Notes: a model not told the origin generated them from the letters alone. Counted from the stretch's first letter, positions 36,479 through 45,295 are shown. The stretch is 64,000 nucleotides of DNA from Phytopseudomonas argentinensis (GCF_900113905.1 NZ_FORC01000002.1:1-64000); one strand, 5' to 3'. Numbers and translations: made by a program.

Positions 36479-36532
36479 ACGCCGCTGCGCATGCCGCTGC
36501 ACACGCCGTTGCACATGCCGTTGCACACGCCG
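36479..36532. repeat. 12-bp imperfect tandem repeat
   Basis: About 4.5 units of (A)(C/T)GCCG(C/T)TGCAC: ACGCCGCTGCGC, ATGCCGCTGCAC, ACGCCGTTGCAC, ATGCCGTTGCAC and a partial unit. It lies between the RcnB-like and DUF3592 genes. It can be translated in several frames, but none appears to be a real gene. Confidence 0.8.
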
Positions 36533-36610
36533 CCGAACGGCAGGTTTTTTCCATGAACCTTCGGGCGGCGGGGCGCCACTATCTATTCAAGTACCCGATT
36601 AGAGTGAGTC

Positions 36611-37000
36611 ATGCCTGTTCCCGTTTTTCTTGCCCTGGCGTTCGGCTGTGTTGGCGCCGTACTCATGGGCATCGGCCTTTCCCGGCGTCGCGTCAGCCGC
36701 AACTGGCTGTGCGCGCAAGGGCGCATCATCGCAAGTGAGTGGGGGCTGAGCACGCCGAGCCGCTACCCGCGCTTCGAATGGCGCGACGCAGAAGGCAACC
36801 TGCACATGCACGAAAGCAGCATGAGCAGCTGGCGCCATTACCGCAAAGGGGATGCGGTGCCGGTGCGCTACGACCCGGCGTTCCCCAAGCGCGCGGTGAT
36901 CGACACGCCAGTGCAACGCGGCGCCTCGTTCTTCTGGCTGGGCGTGCTGCTGTGCGGCATCGCCGGCTTGTTCCTGCTGGTCGAGCTGCTGCTCAACTGA
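36611..37000 (+). CDS. DUF3592-type membrane protein
   Basis: A 129-residue protein with a TM segment at each end (residues 5-22 and about 107-126) and a soluble beta-rich middle. The features of DUF3592 proteins are visible in AQGRIIASEWG and in RKGDAVPVRYDPAFPKRAVI. The family is widespread and of unknown function. It is a single gene with no close partner, 182 bases before the monooxygenase-fold gene. Confidence 0.78.
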   Translation: MPVPVFLALAFGCVGAVLMGIGLSRRRVSRNWLCAQGRIIASEWGLSTPSRYPRFEWRDAEGNLHMHESSMSSWRHYRKGDAVPVRYDPAFPKRAVIDTPVQRGASFFWLGVLLCGIAGLFLLVELLLN

Positions 37001-37182
37001 GCCGACCGTCTTGCAGCCGCCGCGCAGGGCGGCTGCGACCATTGAGCACATACGTCCAATAAAGCTGCCTGACGCAGCGGCATAGTGGCTGCACGGTCGG
37101 GTACAGCCAAAGGCTTGCCGATCGTCACGCCGCAGGCCATGGACTTGCGGGTCGATTTCGCCGCCAGGGACGTCCCTTCGAT

Positions 37183-37746
37183 ATGCCAACCATTGAGCCG
37201 AGCAACGTGGTGACCCTGGTCATCCAGCACAAGGTGCGCCCCGGCTACCTGCCCGCCTACCAGGCCTGGCTCAAGCGCGCCCTGGCCGCCGCTGAACAGC
37301 AGAGTGGCCACCTGGGCGTCAATGTGATCCGCGCGGACGGGCAGGGCGATGCCTTCACCACGGTGCTGCGGTTTGCCGAAGGCTGGCAGCTCGACGAGTG
37401 GATCGCCTCGGATCGCCGGCGCCTGCTGATCGACGAGGTGCTGCCGCTGCTCGAAGGCGGCGACCAGATCCAGGTCAGCCGCGATCACGAATTCTGGTTC
37501 ACCCCCGAACATGCCCAGGCGCCACAACCGCCGAAGTGGAAGCAGGCGGTGCTCACCTACCTAGTCATCTGCCCGCTGACCATGCTCATCCCGCTGTTGT
37601 GGCAACCGCTGTTCCAGCAGTACCCGGCGCTTGCCGGCGTGGTGCCGAGCAACCTGCTGATCACCCTGTGCATCGTCGTGCCGGTGGTGTTCTGGATCAT
37701 GCCGGTGGTCACCCGTTGCTGTGCAGGCTGGCTGAGCGCCCGCTGA
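37183..37746 (+). CDS. Antibiotic-biosynthesis-monooxygenase-fold membrane protein
   Basis: A 187-residue protein. The first 100 residues form an ABM/Dabb-type ferredoxin fold (VTLVIQHKVRPGYLPAYQAW, then SGHLGVNVIR), and the rest holds two TM segments (about 118-138 and 152-178). Soluble ABM proteins oxidise or sense small phenolic or quinone compounds; membrane-bound versions are uncharacterised. It lies 37 bases before an alpha/beta hydrolase gene on the same strand, so the two may be expressed together. Confidence 0.8.
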   Translation: MPTIEPSNVVTLVIQHKVRPGYLPAYQAWLKRALAAAEQQSGHLGVNVIRADGQGDAFTTVLRFAEGWQLDEWIASDRRRLLIDEVLPLLEGGDQIQVSRDHEFWFTPEHAQAPQPPKWKQAVLTYLVICPLTMLIPLLWQPLFQQYPALAGVVPSNLLITLCIVVPVVFWIMPVVTRCCAGWLSAR

Positions 37747-37783
37747 TTTTTTCTTCGACTCCATAACCCGAGAGGACGCGTCC

Positions 37784-38602
37784 ATGAGCACTTTCACCAG
37801 CCGCGACGGCACCGAGATCTATTTCAAGGACTGGGGCAGCGGCAAGCCCGTGCTGTTCAGCCATGGCTGGCCGCTGGACGCCGACATGTGGGAATACCAG
37901 ATGCAGTACCTGAGCAGCCGCGGCTATCGCACCATCGCCTTCGACCGCCGTGGCTTCGGGCGCTCCAGCCAGCCGTGGACGGGCTATGACTACGACACCT
38001 TCGCCGACGACATCGCCGACCTGATCGAGCACCTCGACCTGCACGAGGTAACCCTGGTGGGCTTCTCCATGGGCGGCGGCGACGTCAGCCGCTACATCGG
38101 TCGCCACGGCACCGCGCGGGTCGCCAAGCTGGCGCTGCTTGGGGCGGTCACGCCGATCTTCGGCAAGGCAGCGGACTTCCCCGAGGGCGTCGACGCCTCG
38201 GTATTCGCCGGCATCAAGGACGGCCTGCTCAAGGACCGTGCGCAGTTCATCAGTGATTTCGCAGCACCGTTCTATGGCATCGACAAGGGCCACAAGATCT
38301 CCGACGGCGTGCTCACCCAGACCCTCAACATCGCCTTGCTGGCTTCGCTCAAGGGCACGGTCGACTGCGTGACCGCGTTCTCGGAAACCGATTTCCGCGC
38401 CGACATGGCCAAGGTCGACGTGCCGACCCTGGTGATCCACGGCGATGCCGACGCCATCGTGCCGTTCGAAACCACCGGCAAGCTGGCCGCGCAGATGATC
38501 AAGGGTGCCGAGCTGAAGGTTTACGAAGGCGCGCCCCATGGCTTCGCCGTGACCCATCAGCAGCGTCTGAACGAAGACCTGCTGGCCTTCGTGTCCCGCT
38601 GA
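37784..38602 (+). CDS. Alpha/beta hydrolase (non-haem chloroperoxidase/arylesterase type)
   Basis: A 272-residue cytoplasmic alpha/beta hydrolase. The nucleophile elbow is GFSMGG with S95, the acid is likely D223 in HGDADAIVP, and the base is H252. The oxyanion region reads FSHGWPLDADMW. The closest family is the cofactor-free haloperoxidases and arylesterases, which hydrolyse esters and can perhydrolyse acids. It starts 38 bases after the ABM-type gene and is followed 18 bases later by the exported amidohydrolase. Confidence 0.9.
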   Translation: MSTFTSRDGTEIYFKDWGSGKPVLFSHGWPLDADMWEYQMQYLSSRGYRTIAFDRRGFGRSSQPWTGYDYDTFADDIADLIEHLDLHEVTLVGFSMGGGDVSRYIGRHGTARVAKLALLGAVTPIFGKAADFPEGVDASVFAGIKDGLLKDRAQFISDFAAPFYGIDKGHKISDGVLTQTLNIALLASLKGTVDCVTAFSETDFRADMAKVDVPTLVIHGDADAIVPFETTGKLAAQMIKGAELKVYEGAPHGFAVTHQQRLNEDLLAFVSR

Positions 38603-38620
38603 TTACCGGAGCGCCCAGCC

Positions 38621-40591
38621 ATGAGCAATGATCCCCAAGACCCTAAACGCCGCCAGGTCGTTGCCGCCGGTGGCCTGCTTGGCGCGGCTGGCGCGCTGTG
38701 GTCTGCCTTACCTTTCGCCGGCGGTGCCGGCTATGCATTCGGAGCCAACATGAACGACGCCGACCTGATCCTGCTCAACGGCAAATTCCACACCGTCGAC
38801 CCCGAGCGGCCCCAGGCCACTGCCGTGGCGATCAAGGACGGCCGCTTCATCGCCGTCGGCAGTGACGCCGAAGCCATGGCCACCAAGGGCGCGGCCACAA
38901 AGGTCATCGACCTCAACAAGCGTACCGCCATCCCCGGCCTCAACGACTCCCACCTGCACCTGATTCGTGGCGGCCTGAACTACAACCTCGAACTGCGCTG
39001 GGAAGGCGTGCCGTCGCTGGCCGATGCCCTGCGCATGCTCAAGGACCAGGCCGACCGTACGCCGACGCCGCAGTGGGTACGGGTGGTCGGCGGCTGGAAC
39101 GAATTCCAGTTCGCCGAAAAGCGTATGCCGACCCTGGCCGAGATCAACCAGGCGGCGCCAGACACCCCGGTGTTCCTGCTGCACCTGTACGACCGCGCCT
39201 TGCTCAACCGTGCTGCGCTGCGCGTGGTTGGCTATGACAAGAACACACCGAACCCGCCCGGCGGCGAGATCCAGCGTGACAGCAACGGCGAACCCACCGG
39301 CATGCTGATCGCTCGTCCCAACGCGATGATCCTCTACTCGACCCTTTCCAAAGGGCCGAAGCTGCCGCTCGACTACCAGGTCAATTCGACCCGCCAGTTC
39401 ATGCGCGAGCTCAATCGTCTGGGCCTGACCAGCGCCATCGATGCTGGCGGCGGTTACCAGAACTACCCGGATGACTACCAGGTGATCCAGCAACTGGCCG
39501 ACAACGACCAGCTCACCGTGCGCATCGCCTACAACCTGTTCACCCAGAAACCCCAGGAAGAGCTGGCCGACTTCCAGCAGTGGACCAAGACCGTCACCTA
39601 CGGCCAGGGCACCGACTACCTGCGCCACAACGGCGCCGGCGAGATGTTGGCGTTCTCCGCCGCCGACTTCGAGGACTTCCTCGAGCCGCGCCCGGACCTG
39701 CCGCCGAACATGGAGGCCGACCTCGAGCCGGTAGTGCGCCATCTGGTCGAGCACCGCTGGCCGTTCCGCCTGCACGCCACCTACGACGAATCCATCTCGC
39801 GCATGCTCGACGTGTTCGAGAAGGTCAACCGCGATATCCCGTTCAACGGCCTGCCGTGGTTCTTCGACCACGCCGAAACCATCACCCCGAAGAACATCGA
39901 GCGGGTCAGGGCGCTGGGCGGTGGTATCGCCATCCAGCACCGCATGGCGTTCCAGGGTGAATACTTCGTCGACCGCTACGGCAAGCAGGCGGCGGAAAGT
40001 ACCCCGCCGATCAAACGCATGCTCGCCGAAGGGGTGCCGGTCGGCGCCGGCACCGACGCCACCCGGGTGGCCAGCTACAACCCCTGGACCTCGCTGTACT
40101 GGCTGGTCAGCGGCAAGACCGTGGGCGGTACCGCGCTGTATCCCGAAGGCCTGTCCCGCGCGGTCGCGCTGCAGCTGTTCACCCAGGGCAGTGCCTGGTT
40201 CTCCAACGAGCAGGGCAAGAAGGGCCAGATCAAGGTCGGGCAACTGGCCGACGTGGCAGTGCTTTCCCAGGATTACTTCAGCGTGTCCGAGGAAGCCATC
40301 AAGTACCTCGAGTCGGTGCTCACCGTGGTCGGCGGCAAGGTGGTCTACGGCGCCGAGGAGTTCGACAAGCACGGCAACCCGCCGCTGCCGGTACTGCCGG
40401 ACTGGTCACCGGTGGCCAAGGTGCCGGGCCACTGGAAGCCCGCTGCGCCACTGCAGGCCGCCGTGCACCAGTGCATAGGCGCCTGCTCGGTACACGCCCA
40501 CAGCCATGAGCGGGCGCGGCAGAGCAAGGTGCCGGTCAGCGACTACGCCGGCTTCTGGGGCGCCTTCGGGTGTTCGTGCTTTGCGTTCTAG
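38621..40591 (+). CDS. Exported amidohydrolase (Amidohydro_3 type)
   Basis: A 656-residue metal-dependent hydrolase of the amidohydrolase superfamily (YtcJ-like). The N-terminus has a twin-arginine-like motif (KRRQVV, residues 10-15) and a hydrophobic stretch to about 40, so Tat export with a bound metal is likely. The metal-binding HxH is H111/H113 in LNDSHLHLIRGG; later ligand segments are FRLHATYDE, FFDHAE and GTDATR. The C-terminus is unusual, with three cysteine pairs ending CSCFAF. The substrate is unknown. It is 18 bases after the hydrolase gene and precedes a REP element. Confidence 0.85.
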   Translation: MSNDPQDPKRRQVVAAGGLLGAAGALWSALPFAGGAGYAFGANMNDADLILLNGKFHTVDPERPQATAVAIKDGRFIAVGSDAEAMATKGAATKVIDLNKRTAIPGLNDSHLHLIRGGLNYNLELRWEGVPSLADALRMLKDQADRTPTPQWVRVVGGWNEFQFAEKRMPTLAEINQAAPDTPVFLLHLYDRALLNRAALRVVGYDKNTPNPPGGEIQRDSNGEPTGMLIARPNAMILYSTLSKGPKLPLDYQVNSTRQFMRELNRLGLTSAIDAGGGYQNYPDDYQVIQQLADNDQLTVRIAYNLFTQKPQEELADFQQWTKTVTYGQGTDYLRHNGAGEMLAFSAADFEDFLEPRPDLPPNMEADLEPVVRHLVEHRWPFRLHATYDESISRMLDVFEKVNRDIPFNGLPWFFDHAETITPKNIERVRALGGGIAIQHRMAFQGEYFVDRYGKQAAESTPPIKRMLAEGVPVGAGTDATRVASYNPWTSLYWLVSGKTVGGTALYPEGLSRAVALQLFTQGSAWFSNEQGKKGQIKVGQLADVAVLSQDYFSVSEEAIKYLESVLTVVGGKVVYGAEEFDKHGNPPLPVLPDWSPVAKVPGHWKPAAPLQAAVHQCIGACSVHAHSHERARQSKVPVSDYAGFWGAFGCSCFAF

Positions 40592-40606
40592 CGCTGCCTA
40601 GCTCCT

Positions 40607-40669
40607 TGTGGGAGCGGGCCATGCCCGCGATTCGCGCGCATGGTCTAGGCGTCCCGGCACGCTCCCACA
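40607..40669. repeat. REP element (GTGGGAGC type)
   Basis: TGTGGGAGC (40607-40615) and GCTCCCACA (40661-40669) are inverted, with the inner GCGGGCCATGCCCGC hairpin at 40614-40628. This is the classic Pseudomonas REP/REPIN motif (TGTGGGAGCGGGC...GCCCGCGA). It sits after the amidohydrolase gene and before the MFS gene. Confidence 0.88.
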
Positions 40670-40753
40670 GATAACACACACATTTTTAACTCGGCGTCTC
40701 TCCGCCGCCTCGGGCACGGCCGTGCCCATTTTTTATCGACATCGACCTTTTTT

Positions 40754-42418
40754 ATGAGATTGCCCATGACCAGCGTCACTCAACAAACCACCGCCGGCCC
40801 CTGGAGCCCGCTGCGCACCTCGGTGTTCCGCTGGCTATGGCTGGCCAGCATCGCCTCGAACATCGGCACCTGGATGCACGAGGTCGGCGCCGGCTGGTTG
40901 ATGACCTCGCTGTCGGCCAGCCCGCTCGCCGTGGCCATGGTGCAGGTGGCCGCGGCATTGCCGATGTTCTTTCTGGCGCTGCCCGCTGGCGCCCTGGCCG
41001 ATATCGTCGACAAACGCCGCTACCTGCTTACCGTGCAACTGTGGATGGCTACCGTGGCGGTGCTGCTTGCCGGCCTGACCCTGCTCGGTTTGATGAACGT
41101 GCCGCTGTTGCTGCTGTTGACCCTGGCCATGGGCATCGGTACCGCCTTGATGATGCCGGCCTGGTCGGCGCTGACCCCTGAGCTGGTCGGCAAGGCCGAA
41201 TTGCCCGCCGCCGTGGCACTGTCCAGCCTGGGCATGAACGTGGCACGTGCCATCGGCCCGGCCATCGCCGGCGTGCTGGTCAGCCTCAGCGGCCCCTGGC
41301 TGACCTTCGCCCTCAATGCCGTGTCGTTCTTCGCGGTGATCGCCGCGCTGTATGCCTGGAAGCGCACGCCCACGGTAAGCATCCTGCCGGCCGAGCGGCT
41401 GTTCGGCGCGGTGCGCCTTGGCGTGCGTTATGCGCGCAGTGCCAAACCGCTGCAGGCGGTGCTGGCGCGCACCTTCGCATTCTTCGTCGGCGCCAGTGCC
41501 GGTATGTCGCTGCTGCCGCTGTTGGTGCGCCGCGAACTGAACGGCACGGCGGCGGACTTCGGCATCCTGCTCGGCTGCGTGGGCGCCGGTGCCATCGCCG
41601 GGGCGATGTTCCTGCCCAAGCTGCGCGAGCGCCTGCGCAGCGACCTGATCGTCGCCGGCGCCAGCGTCGCCTATGCCGCGGTGCTGTTCGGCCTGGCCTT
41701 TATCCGTGACTTCACCCTGCTGATTCCGGTGATGCTGGTCAGCGGCGCCGCCTGGATCGCCGTACTGTCGAGCCTGCAGGTCGCCGCGCAAACCTCGGTG
41801 CCGAGCTGGGTGCGCGCCCGCGCCCTGGCGGTGTACATCCTGGTGTTCTTCGGTTGCAGCGCCATGGGCGGCATCGTCTGGGGTTCGCTGGCCAGTGCGT
41901 ACTCGCTGAGCGTGGCGCTGGCCGGTGGCGGGGCGTTGCTGCTGCTCGGCGTGCTGCTGTCCTGGCGCTTCCGTTTACCGGTCACCGATGCCGAAGACCT
42001 GGCGCCTTCCGTGCACTGGCCGGCGCCGGTGCTCGATGCCGACCTGGACCGCGAGCGCGGCCCGGTGATGGTCACCCTCGAATACGACATCCCCCGGGAA
42101 CACGCCGAGGCGTTCAGCCACGCCATGCTTGCCGTACGGGCCATGCGCCGGCGCAACGGTGCGCTGTCCTGGGGCCTGCTGCAGGACAGCGAGAACCCCA
42201 ACCTGTGGCAGGAATTCTTCTTCGACGCCTCCTGGCTCGAACACCTGCGCCACCACGGCCGCGTCACCGTGGCCGAGCAACGCATCGAAGCCAACGCCCG
42301 GCAATACCAGCGCGACGGCGTGGCCGTACGCATCCGCCACCTGCTCGGCGTGCCGGCACCGCGTGGCCCACTACCCCCTTCAAACACCCCTCATGCAACC
42401 ACAGGAGTTACACCATGA
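40754..42418 (+). CDS. MFS exporter (MFS_3 type) with C-terminal monooxygenase-fold domain
   Basis: A 554-residue protein. About residues 20-405 form a 10-12-TM MFS_3 (enterobactin-exporter-like) unit, with GTWMHEVGAGWLMTSLSASP and LPAGALADIVDKRRYLL visible. The remaining 150 residues are soluble and hold an ABM-like fold (VMVTLEYDIPREHAEAFSHA). This combination is known in the MFS_3 family. The ATGs at 40754 and 40766 are both possible starts. The YcaC gene overlaps its stop by 4 bases (ATGA), so the two proteins are coupled. Confidence 0.88.
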   Translation: MRLPMTSVTQQTTAGPWSPLRTSVFRWLWLASIASNIGTWMHEVGAGWLMTSLSASPLAVAMVQVAAALPMFFLALPAGALADIVDKRRYLLTVQLWMATVAVLLAGLTLLGLMNVPLLLLLTLAMGIGTALMMPAWSALTPELVGKAELPAAVALSSLGMNVARAIGPAIAGVLVSLSGPWLTFALNAVSFFAVIAALYAWKRTPTVSILPAERLFGAVRLGVRYARSAKPLQAVLARTFAFFVGASAGMSLLPLLVRRELNGTAADFGILLGCVGAGAIAGAMFLPKLRERLRSDLIVAGASVAYAAVLFGLAFIRDFTLLIPVMLVSGAAWIAVLSSLQVAAQTSVPSWVRARALAVYILVFFGCSAMGGIVWGSLASAYSLSVALAGGGALLLLGVLLSWRFRLPVTDAEDLAPSVHWPAPVLDADLDRERGPVMVTLEYDIPREHAEAFSHAMLAVRAMRRRNGALSWGLLQDSENPNLWQEFFFDASWLEHLRHHGRVTVAEQRIEANARQYQRDGVAVRIRHLLGVPAPRGPLPPSNTPHATTGVTP

Positions 42419-43041
42419 CCATTGCCTACAACTGCCTGGACAAAGACAATGCCGCCGTTCTGCTGGTCGACCACCAGGCCGGCCTGCTGTCGCTGGTACG
42501 TGACATCGACCCGGACAAGTTCAAGAACAACGTGCTGGCCCTGGCCGACATCGCCAAGTTCTTCAACCTGCCGACCATCCTCACCACCAGCTTCGAAACC
42601 GGCCCCAACGGCCCGCTGGTCCCCGAGCTGAAGGAGATGTTCCCGGACGCGCCGTACATCGCCCGCCCAGGCCAGATCAACGCCTGGGACAACGAAGACT
42701 TCGTCAAGGCGATCAAGGCCACCGGCAAGAAGCAGCTGATCATCGCCGGCGTGGTGACCGAAGTCTGCGTGGCGTTCCCGGCCCTGGCGGCCATCGAAGA
42801 AGGCTTCGATGTGTTCGTGGTCACCGACGCTTCCGGCACCTTCAACCAGATCAGCCGTGATTCGGCCTGGCAGCGCATGACCGCCGCCGGCGCGCAGCTG
42901 ATGAACTGGTTCGCCGTGGCCTGTGAGCTGCACCGCGACTGGCGCAACGACGTGGAAGGCCTGGCGAAGATCTGCTCGGATCACATCCCGGACTACCGCA
43001 ACCTGATGACCAGCTATGCGGCGCTGACTTCCGGCAAGTAA
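42415..43041 (+). CDS. ycaC: YcaC-type cysteine hydrolase (isochorismatase-like fold)
   Basis: A 208-residue protein nearly collinear with E. coli YcaC. D19 (in LLVDHQAGL) and the nucleophile C118 (VVTEVCVAFPAL) are in the expected places, and position 84 is arginine as in YcaC. YcaC is an octameric hydrolase of unknown physiological substrate, related to isochorismatases and nicotinamidases. It is coupled to the MFS gene. A perfect 21-bp inverted repeat follows the stop. Confidence 0.92.
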   Translation: MTIAYNCLDKDNAAVLLVDHQAGLLSLVRDIDPDKFKNNVLALADIAKFFNLPTILTTSFETGPNGPLVPELKEMFPDAPYIARPGQINAWDNEDFVKAIKATGKKQLIIAGVVTEVCVAFPALAAIEEGFDVFVVTDASGTFNQISRDSAWQRMTAAGAQLMNWFAVACELHRDWRNDVEGLAKICSDHIPDYRNLMTSYAALTSGK

Positions 43042-43052
43042 GCGGCACGCTT

Positions 43053-43096
43053 CGAGCCCCGTGCGGGCGGCGCGTGCGCCGCCCGCACGGGGCTCG
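43053..43096 (+). terminator. Very long perfect hairpin after ycaC
   Basis: CGAGCCCCGTGCGGGCGGCG plus one C on the left arm pairs perfectly over 21 bases with the right arm, with only GT between. A T6 run (43107-43112) lies about 10 bases downstream, so it may be a terminator, an attenuator or a processing block before the LysR gene. Confidence 0.6.
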
Positions 43097-43124
43097 GCTG
43101 CGGCCATTTTTTCGGAGCCTCCTG

Positions 43125-44027
43125 GTGAACCGTACCGATCTTCGTAAAGTCGACCTGCACCTGCTGGTCGTGTTCGAAAGCCTGATGCATGAGCGCAACC
43201 TCACGCGCACGGCGGAAAAGCTCTATCTCGGCCAGCCGGCGATCAGCGCCTCGCTGACCCGCTTGCGCGACTACTTCCACGACCCCCTGCTGGTACGCAA
43301 TGGCCGCGAGATGGAGCCCACGCCCCGCGCGCTGGAAATCTTCCGCCGCCTGCCTGCCGCCCTGGACGGCATCTCCCAGGCGATCAGCGAAGTGCGCGAT
43401 TTCGACCCGAGCAGCAGCACCTCGGTGTTTCGCATCGGCATGTCCGACGATGTCGAGTGCGGCCTGCTGCCCCAGTTGCTCGCCCACCTGCGCCAACAGG
43501 CGCCCGAATGCGTGCTGGTGGTGCGCAACGCCAATTTCCTGCTGCTGCCCGGCCTGCTCGCCACTGGCGAGGTGTCCATCGGCATCAGCTACACCACCCA
43601 GCTGCCGGCCAACGCCAAGTGCCGCAGCCTGCGCGATATCCGCGCCATGGTGATCCGCGCCGCCGACGGCACGCCGCCATTGACCCTGGACGATTACTGC
43701 ACGCGACCCCACGCGCTGGTGTCGATGTCCGGCGACCTGTGCGGCAACATCGACCAGGACCTGGCGCGCCTGGAGCGCAGCCGCAAGATCGCCCTCGCGG
43801 TGCCGCACTTCAACGGGCTTGGCGCGTTGCTGCGCAACTCCGACATGATCGCCACCATTCCCGACTACGCCGCCGAGGCGTTGGTACAGGGCGGCGGCCT
43901 TGTGATGGAAGCGCCGCCCTTCGAGATCGTGCCGGCGCAGCTGACCATGGTCTGGCGCGCTGCCCAGGATCAGGACCCGGCCGAGCGCTGGCTGCGCGAG
44001 CAGATATTGAAGTTCATGGCCGCGTGA
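43125..44027 (+). CDS. LysR-family transcriptional regulator
   Basis: A 300-residue LysR regulator. It starts VNRTDLRKVDLHLLVVFESL, has an N-terminal helix-turn-helix (LTRTAEKLYLGQPAISASL), and a substrate-binding domain (ASGI-type core around GMSDDVECGLLPQLLAHL). It resembles the NodD/NahR-like subgroup in its LHLLVVFESL start. GTG at 43125 is the start, preceded by GGAG. It lies 83 bases after ycaC on the same strand and is a candidate controller of the MFS-ycaC pair or of the wider 37-43 kb set. Confidence 0.9.
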   Translation: MNRTDLRKVDLHLLVVFESLMHERNLTRTAEKLYLGQPAISASLTRLRDYFHDPLLVRNGREMEPTPRALEIFRRLPAALDGISQAISEVRDFDPSSSTSVFRIGMSDDVECGLLPQLLAHLRQQAPECVLVVRNANFLLLPGLLATGEVSIGISYTTQLPANAKCRSLRDIRAMVIRAADGTPPLTLDDYCTRPHALVSMSGDLCGNIDQDLARLERSRKIALAVPHFNGLGALLRNSDMIATIPDYAAEALVQGGGLVMEAPPFEIVPAQLTMVWRAAQDQDPAERWLREQILKFMAA

Positions 44028-44207
44028 GCCTGCGCTATGCTTGCAACCCAGCTGCCGGCAACACTTTCGTGTTGCTGACACCTACTCCTTGTGGGGCTGT
44101 CCTGCCCGCTGTCATGCCGAGATAATCGACGCTACGGTCTATGAAACTGACAGCTGCCCGGCGTGCCAGGGCGGCGGCTTCTGTACTAGCGTGCTTCGAG
44201 ATTCTGC

Positions 44208-45164
44208 ATGACGACGAAAACCGTCGCGATCCTGTTGTTCCCCGACGTCCTGATGCTCGACGTGGCCGGCCCCATCGAAGTGTTTTCGGTCGCCAACCGT
44301 TACCTGCCCGAGAGCGATCACTACCACATCGTCACCCTGGGCGCCGACTCGCTCGGCGTGCGTGCCTCCAACGGCATCGTCATGCAGGCGGACCAACTGG
44401 CCATCGACGCGCCGGTGGCCTACGACACCCTGCTGGTGCCCGGTGGCCCTGGCGCCTACAACGACCGCCATCCCCAGCTGCACGACTGGCTGCGCGACGC
44501 GGCGCAGGCCTCGCGCCGCTATGGCGCGGTGTGTACCGGCGCCTTCATCCTCGGCGAAGCGGGGCTGCTCGACGGCCACCGGGTGACCACCCACTGGCAT
44601 TACCTGGACCGCCTGGCCAAGCGTTTTCCCAAGGCCCGGCTGGAAACCGACCAGCTGTTCACCAAGGATGGCAAGCTGCTCAGCTCCGGCGGGGTGACGG
44701 CGGGCATCGATCTGGCGCTGTCGATCCTCGCCGACGACCACGGCAAGAAGCTCGCCCTGGATGTCGCCAAGGTGCTGCTGGTGGTGATCAAGCGCCAGGG
44801 TGGCCAGGCCCAGTTCAGCCCCTTGCTGCCGCCGACCGGGCAGGGCGCCACGCCGCTGGAGCGGGTGCAGCAGCACGTGCTGGAAAACATCCAGGAGCCG
44901 TTCACGGTGGAGCAACTGGCCGAGCTGGCGGCGATGAGCGTGCGCAACTTCGCCCGCGTGTTCACCCGCGAGCTGCAGATGACGCCCATGGAGTTCGTAC
45001 TCGCCGCTCGGGTCGATCATGCCCGCTCACTGCTGGAAAGCACCGACCTGCCGCTCAAGACCGTGGCCTTTCGCAGCGGCTTCGGCAGCACCCGACATAT
45101 GCGGCAGATGTTCGACAAGCGCCTGGGGCTGACGCCGGCACAGTACCGGCACCAGTTCGGCTGA
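44208..45164 (+). CDS. GlxA-family AraC-type regulator
   Basis: A 318-residue regulator. Residues 1-190 are a DJ-1/PfpI-like domain with the nucleophile-elbow cysteine C109 (GAVCTGAFILGEAG). Residues 225-318 are an AraC-type DNA-binding domain with two helix-turn-helix units (ELAAMSVRNFARVFTRELQ and VAFRSGFGSTRHMRQMFDKR). GlxA-family members often sense amino-acid derivatives or other small metabolites. It is transcribed after the LysR gene with a gap of 180 bases; the targets are unknown. Confidence 0.92.
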   Translation: MTTKTVAILLFPDVLMLDVAGPIEVFSVANRYLPESDHYHIVTLGADSLGVRASNGIVMQADQLAIDAPVAYDTLLVPGGPGAYNDRHPQLHDWLRDAAQASRRYGAVCTGAFILGEAGLLDGHRVTTHWHYLDRLAKRFPKARLETDQLFTKDGKLLSSGGVTAGIDLALSILADDHGKKLALDVAKVLLVVIKRQGGQAQFSPLLPPTGQGATPLERVQQHVLENIQEPFTVEQLAELAAMSVRNFARVFTRELQMTPMEFVLAARVDHARSLLESTDLPLKTVAFRSGFGSTRHMRQMFDKRLGLTPAQYRHQFG

Positions 45165-45280
45165 TTGCCTGGCAGATGGCCATGATGCCCGGGCTAGAGC
45201 GGCTTGTCGGCTGTCCGTGTTGCGCACCGCTATGGCCGGATTGCTACCCCCGTGGCGATGTCGCGGGGCAGACGAACGGT

Positions 45281-45295
45281 AGAGAATGATTCTCT
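45281..45295. promoter_or_regulatory. Fur-box-like palindrome
   Basis: AGAGAATGATTCTCT is a perfect 7-1-7 inverted repeat. It matches the Fur half-site model TGATAAT-N-ATTATCA at 11 of 15 positions by my count. It lies 86 bases before the start of the winged-helix/NTPase regulator. Confidence 0.5.

Noticed and set aside
36365-36556. 63-codon frame through the 12-bp repeat (MPLHTPLH repeats)
   Set aside because: The peptide simply reflects the DNA repeat and there is no ribosome site or homology.
44058-44075. GCAACAC-TTTC-GTGTTGC hairpin as a terminator for the LysR gene
   Set aside because: The stem is only seven base pairs with no T run, so it is too weak to list as a terminator.
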